DNA of 64,000 nt, taken from contig CM064430.1 in NCBI GenBank assembly GCA_032690845.1, forward strand, positions 8,232,949-8,296,948. Reading direction: 5' to 3'. Under the pieces are notes generated by a model that made no database searches, had not been told where the DNA came from, and saw nothing but the letters and a program-made list of their open reading frames with translations. Position 1 is the first letter of the stretch. Each line of letters begins with the position of its first letter. Origin of the DNA: Eleusine coracana subsp. coracana (Eukaryota > Streptophyta > Magnoliopsida > Poales > Poaceae). Made by a program: the position numbers and the translations under genes. Positions 12,333 through 24,291 of this stretch are shown here, one piece after another.

Positions 12333-12880
12333 TTAGACTTAGCTAGTATAGAAAACTAAACAAGCATGGATATTTGTTGTTACATTACTAACATCAGACT
12401 TAGACAAGCCTGGCTTAGACGGTAGCCTGGCTACAACTAACCTAGAAAACCAAACATACACTATGTGGCCACGCTTGTATTTTGCGCGATCACGTGTTTA
12501 AAAAAACACACGGATGGTGAGAGAAGACCATCCTTACGATTTTTCATTAAAAGGAAGTAATCAGCTACTCCAAGCGTCAAAAAACCTCTAAACCCTATCG
12601 CAACCAGCAAGGAGATTTTAATTTTGTGCGTGGCCCCGTGATAGGGTGACCTCCAAGCGAGAGAGAGCCTCAGAGAGCTCACCGCTGAGCTGCTGCTCAG
12701 TCCGCACGGTCACGTGGTTACAAGGATTGGACGACTGACTCTACCGATCTAGCCCCTCCCCTGTCCCCACAGCTAGCACTATCTATATTATGTACGTAAC
12801 TACGCATGTACTGCTGATCCTGTAGAAATGTGAATTTGTTGCTATGCTAATTTGCCCCATGCGTGTAACATGCAATTGAG
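12333..12880. other. Intergenic, no gene seen
   Basis: The first part (12340-12460) has Tourist-related phrases (AGACTTAG, GCCTGGCT, AAACCAAACATACAC). The rest is unique sequence without a convincing reading frame. Confidence 0.5.
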
Positions 12881-12882
12881 TA

Positions 12883-13090
12883 CTCCCTCTACTTAACATT
12901 ATATGATATTTTAGATTTATAAATTTTCTTAAATTATAAGACATTCTTACTTCCTAATACCTTTTTCTCTTTTTCTAATACACTTTTATCTTTATCTTTC
13001 TCTTTTTCATTTTTTATACACCTACTTTTTTACTTTTCTTTAATTTCTATATTTAAAACTAAAATATTATATAATATTGAATAGAGGGAG
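12883..13090. mobile_element. Stowaway-like MITE, 208 bp
   Basis: It begins CTCCCTCTACTTAACATTAT and ends in the inverted form ATAATATTGAATAGAGGGAG, flanked by TA at 12881-12882 and 13091-13092. These are the ends and target site of the Tc1/mariner-related Stowaway group so common in grasses. Confidence 0.85.
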
Positions 13091-13761
13091 TAGTATACAG
13101 ACACAAACACCTGACAGAAAAATGCGCGGTCTATGGCTCTCGGCGCAGGCCTCCAACTGACGCGGCGCTGGGCTATGACTTTTCAGCGCCGGCTCCGCGT
13201 CAGTAGCTACAGCATCGGTGTGGCCACGACAAGGCCGACATGTCAAGCATCTCGTTGTACTAGACAGGGGACAGGCAGGATGGAATCGCGCCAGATAGGC
13301 AGGGGCGCATGACCGGCCAAATCGCTGAGCCCTTCAAAGTTGTGCATACTGTACAATTGACACTGCAGAAGCGAAATTTGCCTTATCTGCAGATTACTAC
13401 ACGATTGATCGTTGATCAATGTGTTTTCCCTGTCTGTGATCTCTTTGGCTTGTTCTGCTCAGAATTTGGTGTTTTCTTCACACGCTGTACGTGGTTGCAG
13501 GAAGCAGACAGCATCACGAGCAAAACGTTTGGCAAGGAGGATTGAACGCGAACGGCCTTTACCTCAGTGCGTAAGGACGCTTAGTACCTCTTTAAGGTCT
13601 CGGGGTTTGATCTTTAGTGTGAGCGAATTTTTCAGATTAGATTAGAAAATTTTTCTTATTTAGAAAAATTTTCTCGCTTCTTCTCTATGTCAAAACATGT
13701 GTAGGTACAGGTGTTGCTCTCGATTTAAAGCTATAAAATTCTCACACAAGCTAAAAAATAT
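13091..13761. other. Intergenic, no supported gene
   Basis: A GC-richer patch at 13120-13320 contains short open frames but no recognisable motif, splice pattern or homology. I see nothing to annotate. Confidence 0.5.
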
Positions 13762-14145
13762 GAATAAATTTTAGAAAACTATAGATACTATGTCAAAATT
13801 ATCAAGGAACTACAAATTTAACACCTAGTTTTAGAAAACTACAGATTTTAGGTACACTTTATCAAAAAAACTATAGATTTTAGCACGCTCAGTTCTTTGT
13901 TACGTATTCCTTGCTTACAAAATACCGGTATTCAATCTTTTTATCCAGTCTAATAAGCAATCTAAATTCATATTACAAAATACTATATAAATTCATACCA
14001 GTATTCTGGGCTGAGTGAGATAGTGCTAAAATATGTATTTTTTGATAAAGTGTATCTAAAATCTGTAGTTTTTTAAAACTAGGTGTTAAACCTGTAGTTT
14101 TTTCATAGTTTTGACAAAGTATCTGTAGTTTTCCGAAATTTACTC
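13762..14145. mobile_element. Mutator-type foldback MITE with 9-bp target duplication
   Basis: The two halves are inverted repeats of about 130 bp, carrying ACACCTAGTTTTA, ACTACAGATTTTA and TACACTTTATCAAAAAA and their complements. The termini are GAATAAATTTTAGAAAACTA and the complement of GAGTAAATTTCGGAAAACTA. The 9-bp sequence AAAAAATAT occurs directly outside both ends (13753-13761 and 14146-14154). A 9-bp duplication with long inverted repeats is the signature of Mutator-like elements. It encodes nothing and would fold into a long hairpin if transcribed. Confidence 0.85.
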
Positions 14146-14360
14146 AAAAAATATATAGAAGCATAGCTTACTAATGAGAAATAGTTATAAAACTAGAAGA
14201 GCATAGTTCTAATTCTACATGTGGGTATATCTTTATGAAACCTAGACTTATGTATGAGGAATGGGGCTCCACCGTATCCGTATTTCTTTTGGAGTGAAGA
14301 ATAAGGCTTCATACTATACAACTTGAATATGTTATTATCTACTTCACCCATTGCAAATTA

Positions 14361-14594
14361 CTCCTTCTGTTTTTAAATTACTATAGCCATTAATTTTTTA
14401 TGTTATATTTGATGATTTATCTTATTTAATATTAGTTTAAATATGTAAATTTATAAGTTATGCTTTAATTTACTTTAGTAATAAAATAAATCATAACAAA
14501 ATAATGATATTTTCTTAAAAAAATAAATAAGATGAATGATCAAAGATAACTCAAAAAGTCAATAACGATAACAACAATTTAAAAATAGAGGGAG
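14361..14594. mobile_element. Stowaway-like MITE, 234 bp
   Basis: It begins CTCCTTCTGTTTTTAAATTA and ends AACAATTTAAAAATAGAGGGAG, flanked by TA at 14359-14360 and 14595-14596. The interior is AT-rich and noncoding. Confidence 0.8.
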
Positions 14595-14596
14595 TA

Positions 14597-15317
14597 CATG
14601 TTATTCTAGCTTCTGGTCAAAGTTGTTGGTTTCCTAATTTGATCATTAATTTTAAAATTAATATAACTTAATAACATTTAAATTACATATTATCAAATTT
14701 TTTCTCATAATATATCTAAAATTTAACAATAGAAATGTTTGACTTTTACCAGCCTTCAGATTTTCATACTGATGATTGTGCTCCGAGATAAGATCTCTTC
14801 TTGTGTCGACCATGCAGTTTAGCAGCCAAAACCAATGTCCATCAAATTCTAGGTGAACTCGTGTCTTGAACTTGTGAGAGTGACGGACCCCAAGTGTTGT
14901 ATGCGTTGAACATTCACTCCTCACGCAAATGCAAATGCTGTTTGTCTGATCTTTCAAAGAGAAAAAAAAAACATGTTCTTCAGAACCACGGATCTTGAGA
15001 AACATCTCTGTCTGTCTGCCCCTGTCTGATTGGCAATAATCTTGACTGTCTGTGCAGAGGTCGTTGTGGCAATCCATACAAAACACAAGGAACACATTGA
15101 TTCCGCTTCCGTGGGCTTGCTTGTGCTTGTGCCCCCTCATCATTTGCGCGATACCACTTGCTAATTTCTCATGCGGCTGTGCCTAGCAGCTACAGCTCTG
15201 CATGGATGCATCTGTGTGTGTGGCCCAAACTAAAGATTCGCGCGAGCCGGGCCATTTGCATCACGTGCATAGATAGATCCACGCGACAATTTAGCAGCCT
15301 GCTGCTCATACATACTA
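14597..15317. other. Intergenic, no supported gene
   Basis: A minus-strand open frame of 161 codons (14658-15143) is present, but its composition is unlike a protein family I know and no splice or promoter context supports it. Otherwise unique sequence. Confidence 0.5.
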
Positions 15318-15850
15318 GGATCTGTTTAGAATGTAGAAATGAAAAACATAAGAATAGGAAAAAACATAAGAATTAAAAATACAGAAATCTAAAAAGTGAG
15401 AAAATCACAGGAATCTAAAATAGATGAATGGAGGACTTAAGGTGTTTAGAATGCAGGAATAAAAACATAGAAATAAAAATATTATTATAACTAAACAACA
15501 TATATCATAACTAATTAAAATATTTAATAATTATGTTATTATTATATATAATATTTAAAAATAAATTAATCATGTTAACTACTAATTTTTTTCTTAAAAT
15601 AATTTCTTCTTGTATTGTGTTAGAAAATTTCATTGTGTGAAGCAACCATTGTACTAAACAAAACAAAGGAAATTTTTCTTTAGCTCTAACCTCATTTTTT
15701 CTTTCCTACATTTTGTGAAGGAAGTCATTCCTTTCCTAAGGAAAGGAATTCATCATCCCTCCATTCCAAACACCAAGTGTAGGAAAAATTCCTTAAGAAT
15801 GAATTTCTTTGAAATTCCTTTGAATTTCCTTTATCCCAAACACACCTTTA
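15318..15850. mobile_element. Tourist/Harbinger-related MITE
   Basis: The left side repeats the phrases TGTTTAGAATG and CAGGAAT, and the right side ends with AATTCCTTT...CCCAAACACACCTTT. The inverted right end, GGTGTGTTTGGGATAAAGG, resembles the left start. The interior is AT-rich with a purine-rich left half and the complementary right half. Exact ends and target duplication were not fixed. Confidence 0.5.
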
Positions 15851-16222
15851 AATATGTTATTGTTGCACTGTGTATATGTCGATCCTGGAATGGTCTTGCA
15901 CTAAATAAACGTGTGACCACTGTAATTGTTATTGTTTACTGCAGATGCTGCCAACAACCATGCAATTTTATGCAATGATGATGAACCGAGCCACCAAAAG
16001 AATCATTGTAAGGAGTGCGTTGTTATGAAAGAAAAAAAAAGAACCTAAAAAAAAGAAATACAGTTTTGCCATGTTCAAGTCACACGTACAGAATCTCATG
16101 GATACAGTTATCTAACTCACTGAATTGTGAGTTATTTTCAGATTCGACTGTTTTATTAAGTTATATGTAATTCAAAATTCAACTTTCATCAGACATAATT
16201 ATTATATAAATGTGCAATACCT
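15851..16222. other. Intergenic, no gene seen
   Basis: Unique AT-rich sequence between the MITE and the left LTR of the copia element. Confidence 0.5.
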
Positions 16223-17135
16223 TGGATTTGGAATTATATGTGCTTGGCTCATTAATTTTCAAAAAATCTCAGAGACATTCATGAGTGATAGGAGTGCAAA
16301 GGTTTAGAATCACATTGCTAGTGAAGGTAGAGGGAGTCCAACTCATAAGGTTGGTTGCTCTAGCATCTTTTGCAAGTGTGTGGATGGGAGAAAGGAAGAA
16401 CACACACGTCCTCGCTCGCCTCACCTTGCCGGGCAGGGCGTGGGCGTGGGCGCGCATCACCTGCGTGAATGGTTCGCTGAAATTCGGTCTCTTGCCTTGC
16501 AGGGGCGCAATTTTCCTTTGCACTTTCTTTTTGCTGCGTGTCTAATATATTTGGATATAGAAACCGACGTGTTAATATGAAAACCGACTCGGTTGTGGGA
16601 CACCTAACCCTATCGGTCCCCCACCCCCTATAAATACGTACGGGTATCTTTTGCCTCTCGCTACTGTTGCACCGCCAAGATTTCTCCATCCCGGTTGTCG
16701 GTGTGCACCGATGAACGGGAGAGCAGGTCTCTGAAACCATCATCCTCCATGATCCTGCACCGGGAGAGGGCAAATAAAGTTTTTGGGAAGCGCTCTGCAC
16801 GACTGCTCGATCGCTTTCTTGTCTTCGTCAAGCTCGTCACCACGGCTCGTCTTCTTCATCATCGAGTCAGCCTCACCCGTCGTCGTCGCCTACTCTACCC
16901 AGTCCAGAAAGAAATGTATGTACTCTCATCTCAAACTATGTCTTCCATACTAGCTATTGTGATCTGTTTATCTATGATAGTTGTGGATAATATGGTGGAT
17001 ACTTTGATGTTGACTACCTTTATAGACCTGTCTAAATCTTGCGTAGACTTATCCAATTCACCATGCAATCTGTTAATCATATTTATAATTTATTTTTGGA
17101 TTAATACAAAACTAAAAATGCTAATTTATCCAACA
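16223..17135 (+). repeat. Left LTR of the copia element
   Basis: It aligns along its length with 24292-25150: GTGCAAAGGTTTAG, ATAAGGTTGGTTGCT, AGCATC, GCGCATCACCTGCGTGAATG and the closing CTAATTTATCCAACA are shared. A TATA box (TATAAATA) lies at about 16630. The copies differ by many substitutions and small indels, so the element is not recent. Confidence 0.85.
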
Positions 17136-17196
17136 ATCCAAAAACCTTATTGTATGCACTTTAGTTTTATGGTTGGATTTGTCGATGCATTATGCA

Positions 17197-18444
17197 GAAA
17201 AATTTAGTGGCGTGCACTTCAAGAGATGGCAAGTGAAAGTCACTCTATGGCTTACTACCGTGAATGTGTTCTGGGTGTCCAATGGCAAACCTTTAGGCGA
17301 TCTCACTGAAGATTAGAAAAAGGCCTATAGCAAAGCCAACACAATATTCTTGGGTGTTGTTATTGGAGTTTTGGTAGATCGTCTTCAGGACATCTAATCC
17401 ATTATACAATCGCAAAGGATATGTGGGACACTCTGATCGCTGACAATGGTGGTTCAGATGTTGGTGCTGAATTGTATGTTATTAAGCAGTACCATGATTA
17501 TAAGATGGCAGATTGCAAATATGTCATCGCACATGCTCATGAGATACAGTGCATTTTGAAGAAACTCGAATTGCTTAAGATCATCATACCTAAGAATCTT
17601 GTGGTTGGGGGCATTATTGCTAAATTGCCTCTATCTTGGAAGGATTTCGTCACTACTCTTAAACACAATAGGACAAACATGTTTGTCCCAGATTTGATTG
17701 CATCTCTTGATATTGAGGAGAAAGCTCATGAGAAGGATGAACATTCTAAAGCTAATGAGAGACACACTAGTGCCAATATGGTGCATCATCCATAGCAATC
17801 TCATGGCAATGGTGGTAAGGGCAAGGGCAAGAACAATAAGCCTAAGCAGACCACTACCTTTAAGAAAAAGAAAAAGGAAAAGGGAGCATGCTTTATTTGC
17901 GGTTTCACTAAGCATTGGGCAAAGAAGTGTCCAAAACGCAAAGGAAGAAAGCCTCCACAGCAGAAGTCTACGAACATAGTTACCAGTGCTGAAAAAACTA
18001 GTGGGTATGGTAATTTACCATATGTTTTTTCTGTAATTTGATCTACTAGTTGGTGGCTTGATATTGGTGCTAATGTTCTTGTGTGTGTCGATGCTTCTTT
18101 GTTTACTTCGTACTAGGTCGTCCGGGATTCCTCCATCCTAATAGAGAATATGTCACATGCTTCTGTTCATGGTGTTGGTATGGTCGAGCTGAAGTTTACT
18201 TCGGAGAAGATTGTCTAATTGAAGAATATATAGCATGTTCCTTCTATCAAGAAGAATCTCGTTAGTAGCTCCCTTTTGTGTAGGGATGGTTTTAAGGTAG
18301 TGCATAAGTCGAATAAAGTTGTCGTGTCAAAGAGTGGACAATTTCTTAGTAGAGGCTATGAGTGCGGAGGCTTGTTCCGCTTTTTCCTTTCAGATTATTG
18401 CAATAAGTTTGTGAACTATATCTGTGATGGTGTTGATGAGAGTC
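17197..18444 (+). pseudogene. Copia gag and start of protease, broken
   Basis: The translated phrases KFSGVHFKRWQVKVTLWL and later LPLSWKDFVTTL are typical of copia Gag (UBN2-type). A CCHC zinc knuckle (CFICGFTKHWAKKC) follows at about 17889-17930. A degraded protease segment (SWWLDIGAN, where DSGA/DTGA is expected) lies near 18050. Several stops interrupt it. The reading is cut off at 18444 by the nested element. Gag forms the particle and the knuckle binds RNA. Confidence 0.8.
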
Positions 18445-18917
18445 TGTAAGGTTCATGACCATTGAGGTCACCCCAAGGTATGATTGTTTTGGTGATGAAT
18501 GACAAACATTAAATATGACTAATGTCTACACTGAGTGTTGTGCATGTAGGAAACCTTATCTATCTTATGATGATCATTGATGGTTGCCTTGGCGATTGAT
18601 GACAATGATCACAAGCATGGAGGCTTGTGAGCTTGATGGAGTCCAAGGGTTGATGGAGATGGATCAAAGCTGAGGACAAGCTATGGAGCAAGTGTTGGGA
18701 ACACTTGTCTAGTTGTTAGGGCTTTGAGTCCATAGGAAAAACTGGACTATCAAGGGGGTCTAGGTTATTTCTCTTAGGTCATGTCTAGTCAGTGATGTGC
18801 ATGGATGCTCGGTGAAATCACAGGCACTAGGTGACAGTGGAGAAGTCAAGGAGCTATTGGAAGAAGCCAGGAAACAAAGTCAAGAGGAGACGAGGAGTTT
18901 CAGCTTCTGCAGGTAAT

Positions 18918-19499
18918 GACCGGACAGAGAGGTCTTGGAGACCGGACGGACGGTGATCACAGGGAAATTCTCTATAGAGAAGATGTTGGATGCGAGGAAT
19001 TCTATTGGCAGAGAAACCATAGAGACCGGACAGTCCGGTGTGCAGACCGGACGGTCCGGTCTATATGGAGATGGTTTGGACAGAAGAGGAAGCATCGACA
19101 ATGTCTCTGTTTAGAGAAAGGAGAGAAGAGACCGGACAGTCTGGTGTAAAGACCAGACTGTACGGTCATTACAGGAGGCGATAGAACAAAGGAGAAGTTG
19201 GCTGCGAGGAAATCTATTGGAGCAAAATTCTAAAGACAAGACTGTACGGTCTGATTGTACGGTCTGTAGACCGGACTGTACGGTCTGTAGACCGAACTGT
19301 ACGGTCTATAGGAAGAAATTCTGGATAGATGAGGAAGTGGTTGCAACGGCTCTGGAGCTATGAAGACTGGACTGTATGGTCTGTAGATCGGACCGTCCGG
19401 TCAGTATGGAGGAAACAACGGACAGAGAGCAACGGCTCTAGAGGAGCCGTCCGGTGGAGACCGGACTGTCCGATCTAGACAATGACCGGACTGTCCGGT
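18918..19499. repeat. Cluster of ACCGGACNGTNCGGTC palindromes
   Basis: About a dozen copies of a near-palindrome, best seen as GACCGGACAGTCCGGT (19024), GACCGGACGGTCCGGTC (19044) and GACCGGACTGTCCGGT (19483). Diverged versions such as GACTGTACGGTC lie between. Each can form a short hairpin and is rich in CG/CCGG. Similar motif clusters are familiar from LTRs of other grass elements; their role is unknown to me. Confidence 0.8.
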
Positions 19500-20420
19500 A
19501 AGTACATCTAGAAGGTTGTTTCATGGAGCAATAGCTAGTTTGAGGTTGGAAGCCTATATAAACTCGTTGCTGGGGTCTTGGAGACTGCCTTTGGCCATGG
19601 GGATTGCTGGGAGCATCTATGGGGAGCCAAAGGGCCAAGAGGAGAGCACTAGATGAGAATATTGGATATCTTGAGAGCGTAACATGAGCATTGATGCACA
19701 TCTAAGGCTAGGGTGTCCTTGAGGGTGTGATCTAGGTTGTTACTCTTGGTCTATGGTGAGACCTAGACTGGTTAGGTGTCGGTGATTGAGCCTATCGTGA
19801 TTGGTTGTGAAGGCCGTCACACATTTATACATGGTTTGAGCCCACCGGTGAAAGGGGCATCAATAGTGAGCGCCCGTGCCGGCTCGGGGAGTCCAGCAAG
19901 TTATCGAGGTAAGCGAGCTTGTGCTTTGTGCAGCGGTGACGCACACCGTGTCTTCACTCGAGGAGTGATTACGGGCTCGTGGGCGAGAACTCCACTTGGT
20001 GGCGGGAGGGACCGGGACTCCGATGAGAGTGGTCCAACAAGGAGTAGGGGAAGGCGCCATCCTTCCGAGACCTCGGGAAAAAATTATGAGTCATCTCTTA
20101 CTCTACTCCTTACTATGATGCTTTACTTTCCGCATTTACATATCATGCTATTCATGTTTGTGTGCTTACCTTGCTCTAGTTGACTACCTTGTAGACTTGC
20201 ATGAATAGGCTTCTTTACTTGCTAGTAGTGCTTAGCCTTCATACTTGATCACTAGCATGAATAGGAGTTGCTTTGGCTTGATTGATCACCCTAGTATGTA
20301 TTGTGCTACTCTTGTTTTGTATGCTTTCTATATGCTTGTTGATCTAGTAGCTTTGCTTGAGTAGAACTCCTTGCTAGCTAGTTGTTTGCTTTCACGTATC
20401 TTTGGTAACTAACTTGCATA

Positions 20421-20830
20421 GGAGTTGTATTGCCTTTGTGTGATCCACTAACATGCTTAGCTTGTTGTTCATTCCATAGGACTATTATCTTGCTAGTGTG
20501 ATCACCACTAGAATTGCATAGGAGTTGTATTGCCTTTGTGTGATCCACTAGTATGCTTAGCTTGTTGTTCCTTACATAGGACTATTATCTTGCTAGTGTA
20601 ATCACCACTAGAATTGCATAGGAGTTGTATTGCCTTTGTGTGATCCACTAGTATGCTTAGCTTGTTATTCCTTTCATAGGACTATTATCTTGCTAGTGTG
20701 ATCACTGCTAGAATTGCATAGGAGTTGTATTGCCTTTGTGAGATCCACTAGTATGCTTAGCTTGTTGTTCCTTCCATAGGATCATTATCTTGCTAGTGTG
20801 ATCACCACTAGGTTTGTGTAGGAGTTGTTT
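20421..20830. repeat. 100-bp tandem array, four units
   Basis: GGAGTTGTATTGCCTTTGTG begins at exactly 20421, 20521, 20621 and 20721, with a fifth partial start (GGAGTTGTTT) at 20821. Each unit carries ATGCTTAGCTTGTT, CATAGG and TATCTTGCTAGTG. Units differ by a few substitutions only. Confidence 0.95.
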
Positions 20831-20887
20831 TCAGTAATCGGTTTTAGGATTTGGCGAATTTGGTACATAGTATGAGTTCCCGATTCA

Positions 20888-20905
20888 CCCCCCCCCCCCC
20901 CCCCC
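20888..20905. repeat. 18-bp poly-C tract
   Basis: An uninterrupted C run close to the 3' end of the nested solo LTR. Its exact length may be unreliable because homopolymers are prone to slippage and sequencing error. Confidence 0.9.
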
Positions 20906-20932
20906 CTCTCGATCACTCGGTCCTTTCAAAGT

Positions 20933-22417
20933 CATGCTAGTGTTTGGCATTCACGTTTATGTCATCTAAATTTTGGTTCTATGACTCGACTCTCTAGCTT
21001 GAATTTAATTCTGAATTTTTTCATTGTCAAAGGTTCTAAGTGCTCAAGTTATGTGCAATCTAAACAACCTCGAAAGCCTCACAAGGCTGCAAAGGAGAGA
21101 CACTAGGCACCGCTAGAACTTATACATTCAGATCTTTGTGAAATGAATGGTATATTGACTGAGGGTGGGAAAAGATAATTCATGACTTTGATTGATGGTG
21201 CGACTAGATATTGCTATGTTTATTTGTTAAAAATGAAAGATGAGGCTCTAAACTACTTTAAAATTTATAAGGCTGAAGTTGAAACTCAACTAGAGAAAAA
21301 TGTCAAATGAATTAGGTCTGATCGTGGTGGCGAGTATTTCTCATATGAGTTTGACTTATACTGTGTGGAACATGGTATGATACATGACAAGACACCTCCC
21401 TATTCGCCCCAATCAAACAGGGTTGCCAAAAGAAAGAATCACACCTTGACTGACTTGGTTAATTTCATGTTGGACACGGCTGGATTATCTAAGGCATGGT
21501 GGGGGGAGGCTTTATTGACATCATGTCATGTCCTAAATAGAGTTTCCATGAAGAATAAGGAGAAGACGCCATATGAGGAATGGATTGGTAGAAGGTCATC
21601 GCTCTCTTACTTACATACATGGGGTTGTTTGGCCAAAGTTAATGTGCCAATTGACGAGAAATGTAAGTTGGGACCTAAAATTGTGGATTATATATTTGTT
21701 GGATATGCTCATCATAGCATTGCCTATAGATTTTTAATGGTTAAATCAGAGGAGCCTGATGTTTATGTTAATTTGTTAATGGAGTCTCGTGATGTTACTT
21801 TCTTTGAGAACATATTTCCTACAAAAGATTTATATAGTATGTTTAGATTATCTTTTGATGTGATTGCTGAAATAACTCCTAAACCTAGTGCATTTTCTGA
21901 TCGTGCTGAACAAACTCTTGAACCAATCAATGAGAACATTGATAGTGAAGCTCCTAGGAGGAGCAAGAGATAAAGGACTGGAAAGTCTTTTGGTGATGAT
22001 TTTACTGTTTATTTTGTGGATGACACTCCTAGAGCCATTTTAGAGGCATATGCATCTCCTGATGCAGATGACTAGAAAGAAGTTGTCCATAGTGAGATGG
22101 ACTCCATTCTTTCTAATGGAACTTGGGGAGTTGTTGATAGACCATATGGTTGCAAACCTGTGGGTTGTAAGTGGGTGTTTAAGAAAAAGCTTAAGCCTGA
22201 TGGTACTATTGAAAAGTACAAGGCTCGGCTTATGGCCAAGGGTTATATTCAAAAAGAAGGTGAAGACTTCTTTGGCACTTATTCACATGTCGCTAGATTG
22301 ATCACTATTCATGTATTACTTGATCGGGTTGCCTCACATGGTCTTATCGTTCATCAGATGGATGTTAAGACAGCTTTCCTTAATTGCGAGTTGGATGAGG
22401 AAATCTATATAGATCAA
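20933..22417 (+). pseudogene. Copia integrase and start of reverse transcriptase, broken
   Basis: It starts with the GAG-pre-integrase motif VWHSRLCHLNFGS and continues with the integrase core (LIHSDLCE, SDRGGEY, PYSPQSN). An open stretch at 21365-21973 covers the integrase C-terminal part (KTPYEEW, LHTWGCLA). Reverse transcriptase begins at 22097 (NGTWGVVD, KARLMAKGY, QMDVKTAFLN) and is cut at 22417 by the second nested element. Several in-frame stops precede and follow the open stretch. Confidence 0.85.
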
Positions 22418-23549
22418 TGTTGACGGTCACTAACTACCAAAATTTGACAGTCAAATACCTGCATAAAACTATAAAAGTAAAAAACTAACATAATGGTAGG
22501 AGTTTATTACTAACACATTTCACAAGTATTGGTGAATATTTGCTTGTGGATGATTTACCCACATAATTGAGATAAATTCATGTCATCATAGGAGAAAGCA
22601 CACTTTCGGCCAATTGAAACACAGCACAAGGATCCATGGTCTCATAAATAGAGCAAACCGACATACTAGAAGACCTAACACATGGAGGGACGAATGGGAC
22701 AGTAAGTCAGTGTCCTGGAGAAGGTTGTGGCCGAGGTGCATCAATTGATGTTCGGACAACATTGAGGCCCACTCGGCCCAGGCCTGTTCGGGGAGCCTCC
22801 CACCGCCCTTCCAAGGTCGGTTGGCCCAGTTAGGGCGACAGTTATCGCCTCATGAACCACCTTTGGGTGCTATAAAAGGAAGGGAAGGGCCTCACTCTCT
22901 CAACACTTCAAAATTAGTTTAGTACTTCATTTCCTAAAGGCTTTAGCACTGCCAAAGTGCTTAGAAAATAGGGAGAGAGTGAGGGGAAGTCCGTAGGAGG
23001 AGTGGGCCTGACCACCTCTTCTCCATGCTTGTACCTTGATGTATACTTGCCATATTTAGTAAGTCTTTGTGATTACTTTCTTGCTATTTAAGTTTCTTTT
23101 TTAAGTAAATTTTATACTTAGTTGCTTTGCTCGCTCAATGCTCCATTTAGTTAGAGACCTTAGTCTTATATTATTGTAGCTAAAGATTAAGGGAGTAATG
23201 GAAAGCATAGACGTGGTGTCTAGGCCGTAGGTTACCTTTGTTTATCGCGTAATCCACGGATTGCTTGAGGTAGGCAGTAGGTGGTGATAGCCCTATCTGT
23301 CCTTTGAAATCCTTCATGTTCAGTTGCAAGCAACCTAGTAGTACTCTTACCTTGATTAGGACCTTATACTTGTTAGCAATTCTCTCTACCCAAAGCCACA
23401 TTTATCTTGGTGTCTTTGGTCGAACTAGAGTAGAAGATTAGGCACACACATTCCCTGTGGATTCAATACCTTGGAATACTCCTGGGTGAAAGCTACTTCG
23501 GTATCCGTACGCTTATAGATTTATTCTGTTATTGTTAAAATACCCAACA
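22418..23549. mobile_element. Solo LTR (candidate), 1,132 bp, nested in reverse transcriptase
   Basis: It begins TGTTGACGGTCACTAACTAC and ends AATACCCAACA. It is flanked by ATCAA (22413-22417) and ATCAG (23550-23554), a 5-bp target duplication with one mismatch. Reverse-transcriptase coding resumes in the correct frame directly after it. A promoter-like TATAAAAGG lies at about 22871, followed by a CT-rich stretch, as expected for a transcription start within an LTR. It is probably from a gypsy-type element; no internal domain remains to test this. Confidence 0.78.
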
Positions 23550-24290
23550 ATCAGCCTGATGGGTTTGTAATAAAGGGTCAAGAAAACAAGGTGTGTAAGT
23601 TGTTGAAGTCTTTGTATGGTCTGAAACAAGCTCCTAAGCAGTGGCATGAGAAATTTTATTCAACACTTCTAGAAGCAGGCTTTTCAGTCAATGAGGCTGA
23701 TAAATGTGTGTACTACCTCCATAGTGTGGGTTAAGGACTTATATTATGCTTGTATATTGATGACATACTTATTTTTGGAACAAATCTTGATGAGATCAAT
23801 GATGTCAAGATGTTTCTGTGCCAAAGCTTTGATATGAAGGATCTAGGTGAGGTTGATGTTATCTTGAACATCAAGCTAATCAAAGGAGAGAATGGGATTA
23901 CTCTTACGCATTCTCATTATGCTTAGAAGCTCTTGAACCATTTTGGTTACAAGGACCTTCTCCAATACCTTATGATCCCAGCTTGATCCTTCAAAAGAAT
24001 ATGAGAATTGGCAGAGACCAATTAAGCTAATGAAAGACGAAGGGAGTATGACCTATATGCTCCACCCGCGTAGAAGTCTACTGGAGATCTAGTATCGGTT
24101 ATGATAATAAGCGAAACTTGTTTGTACAAAACATGCAATTCAAGGCATAGTTCATTGTTCAAGTTGTGAATGAGTGTAGCTTATTATTCTAGATGTAAGT
24201 TTAACTTAACAGACTCCACTAAAAACACTAGTATATTAAACAGCAGTGGGGTAGGCAAAGTCTAGCTGGAACTTTGAGATATGGTGGGGG
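23550..24290 (+). pseudogene. Copia reverse transcriptase, 3' part, broken
   Basis: Translation shows SLYGLKQAPKQWHEKF and the catalytic box YIDDILIFG, followed by DMKDLGEVD. In-frame stops occur before and after the box, and the RNase H region is short and unrecognisable after about 24000. It ends at the polypurine tract next to the right LTR. Confidence 0.85.
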
Positions 24291-24291
24291 A

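Larger units (their letters stand above)
18445..20927. mobile_element. Solo LTR (candidate), 2,483 bp, nested in copia pol
   Basis: It starts TGTAAGG and ends CCTTTCA (inverted TG...CA termini). It is flanked by GAGTC (18440-18444) and AAGTC (20928-20932), a 5-bp target duplication with one mismatch. Removing it makes the copia GAG-pre-integrase domain continuous, which fixes the boundaries. No retroviral-type coding, primer-binding site or second LTR is visible, so a solo LTR left by unequal recombination is the best reading. It contains the GGAC/CGGTC palindrome cluster, a 100-bp tandem array and an 18-bp C tract near its 3' end. Confidence 0.75.

Noticed and set aside
14658..15143. 161-codon minus-strand open frame
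   Set aside because: No recognisable motif, no intron or promoter context, and a composition typical of AT-rich chance frames.
20421..20830. CRISPR-like array
   Set aside because: The units are contiguous 100-bp tandem copies without distinct spacers, within a plant LTR.
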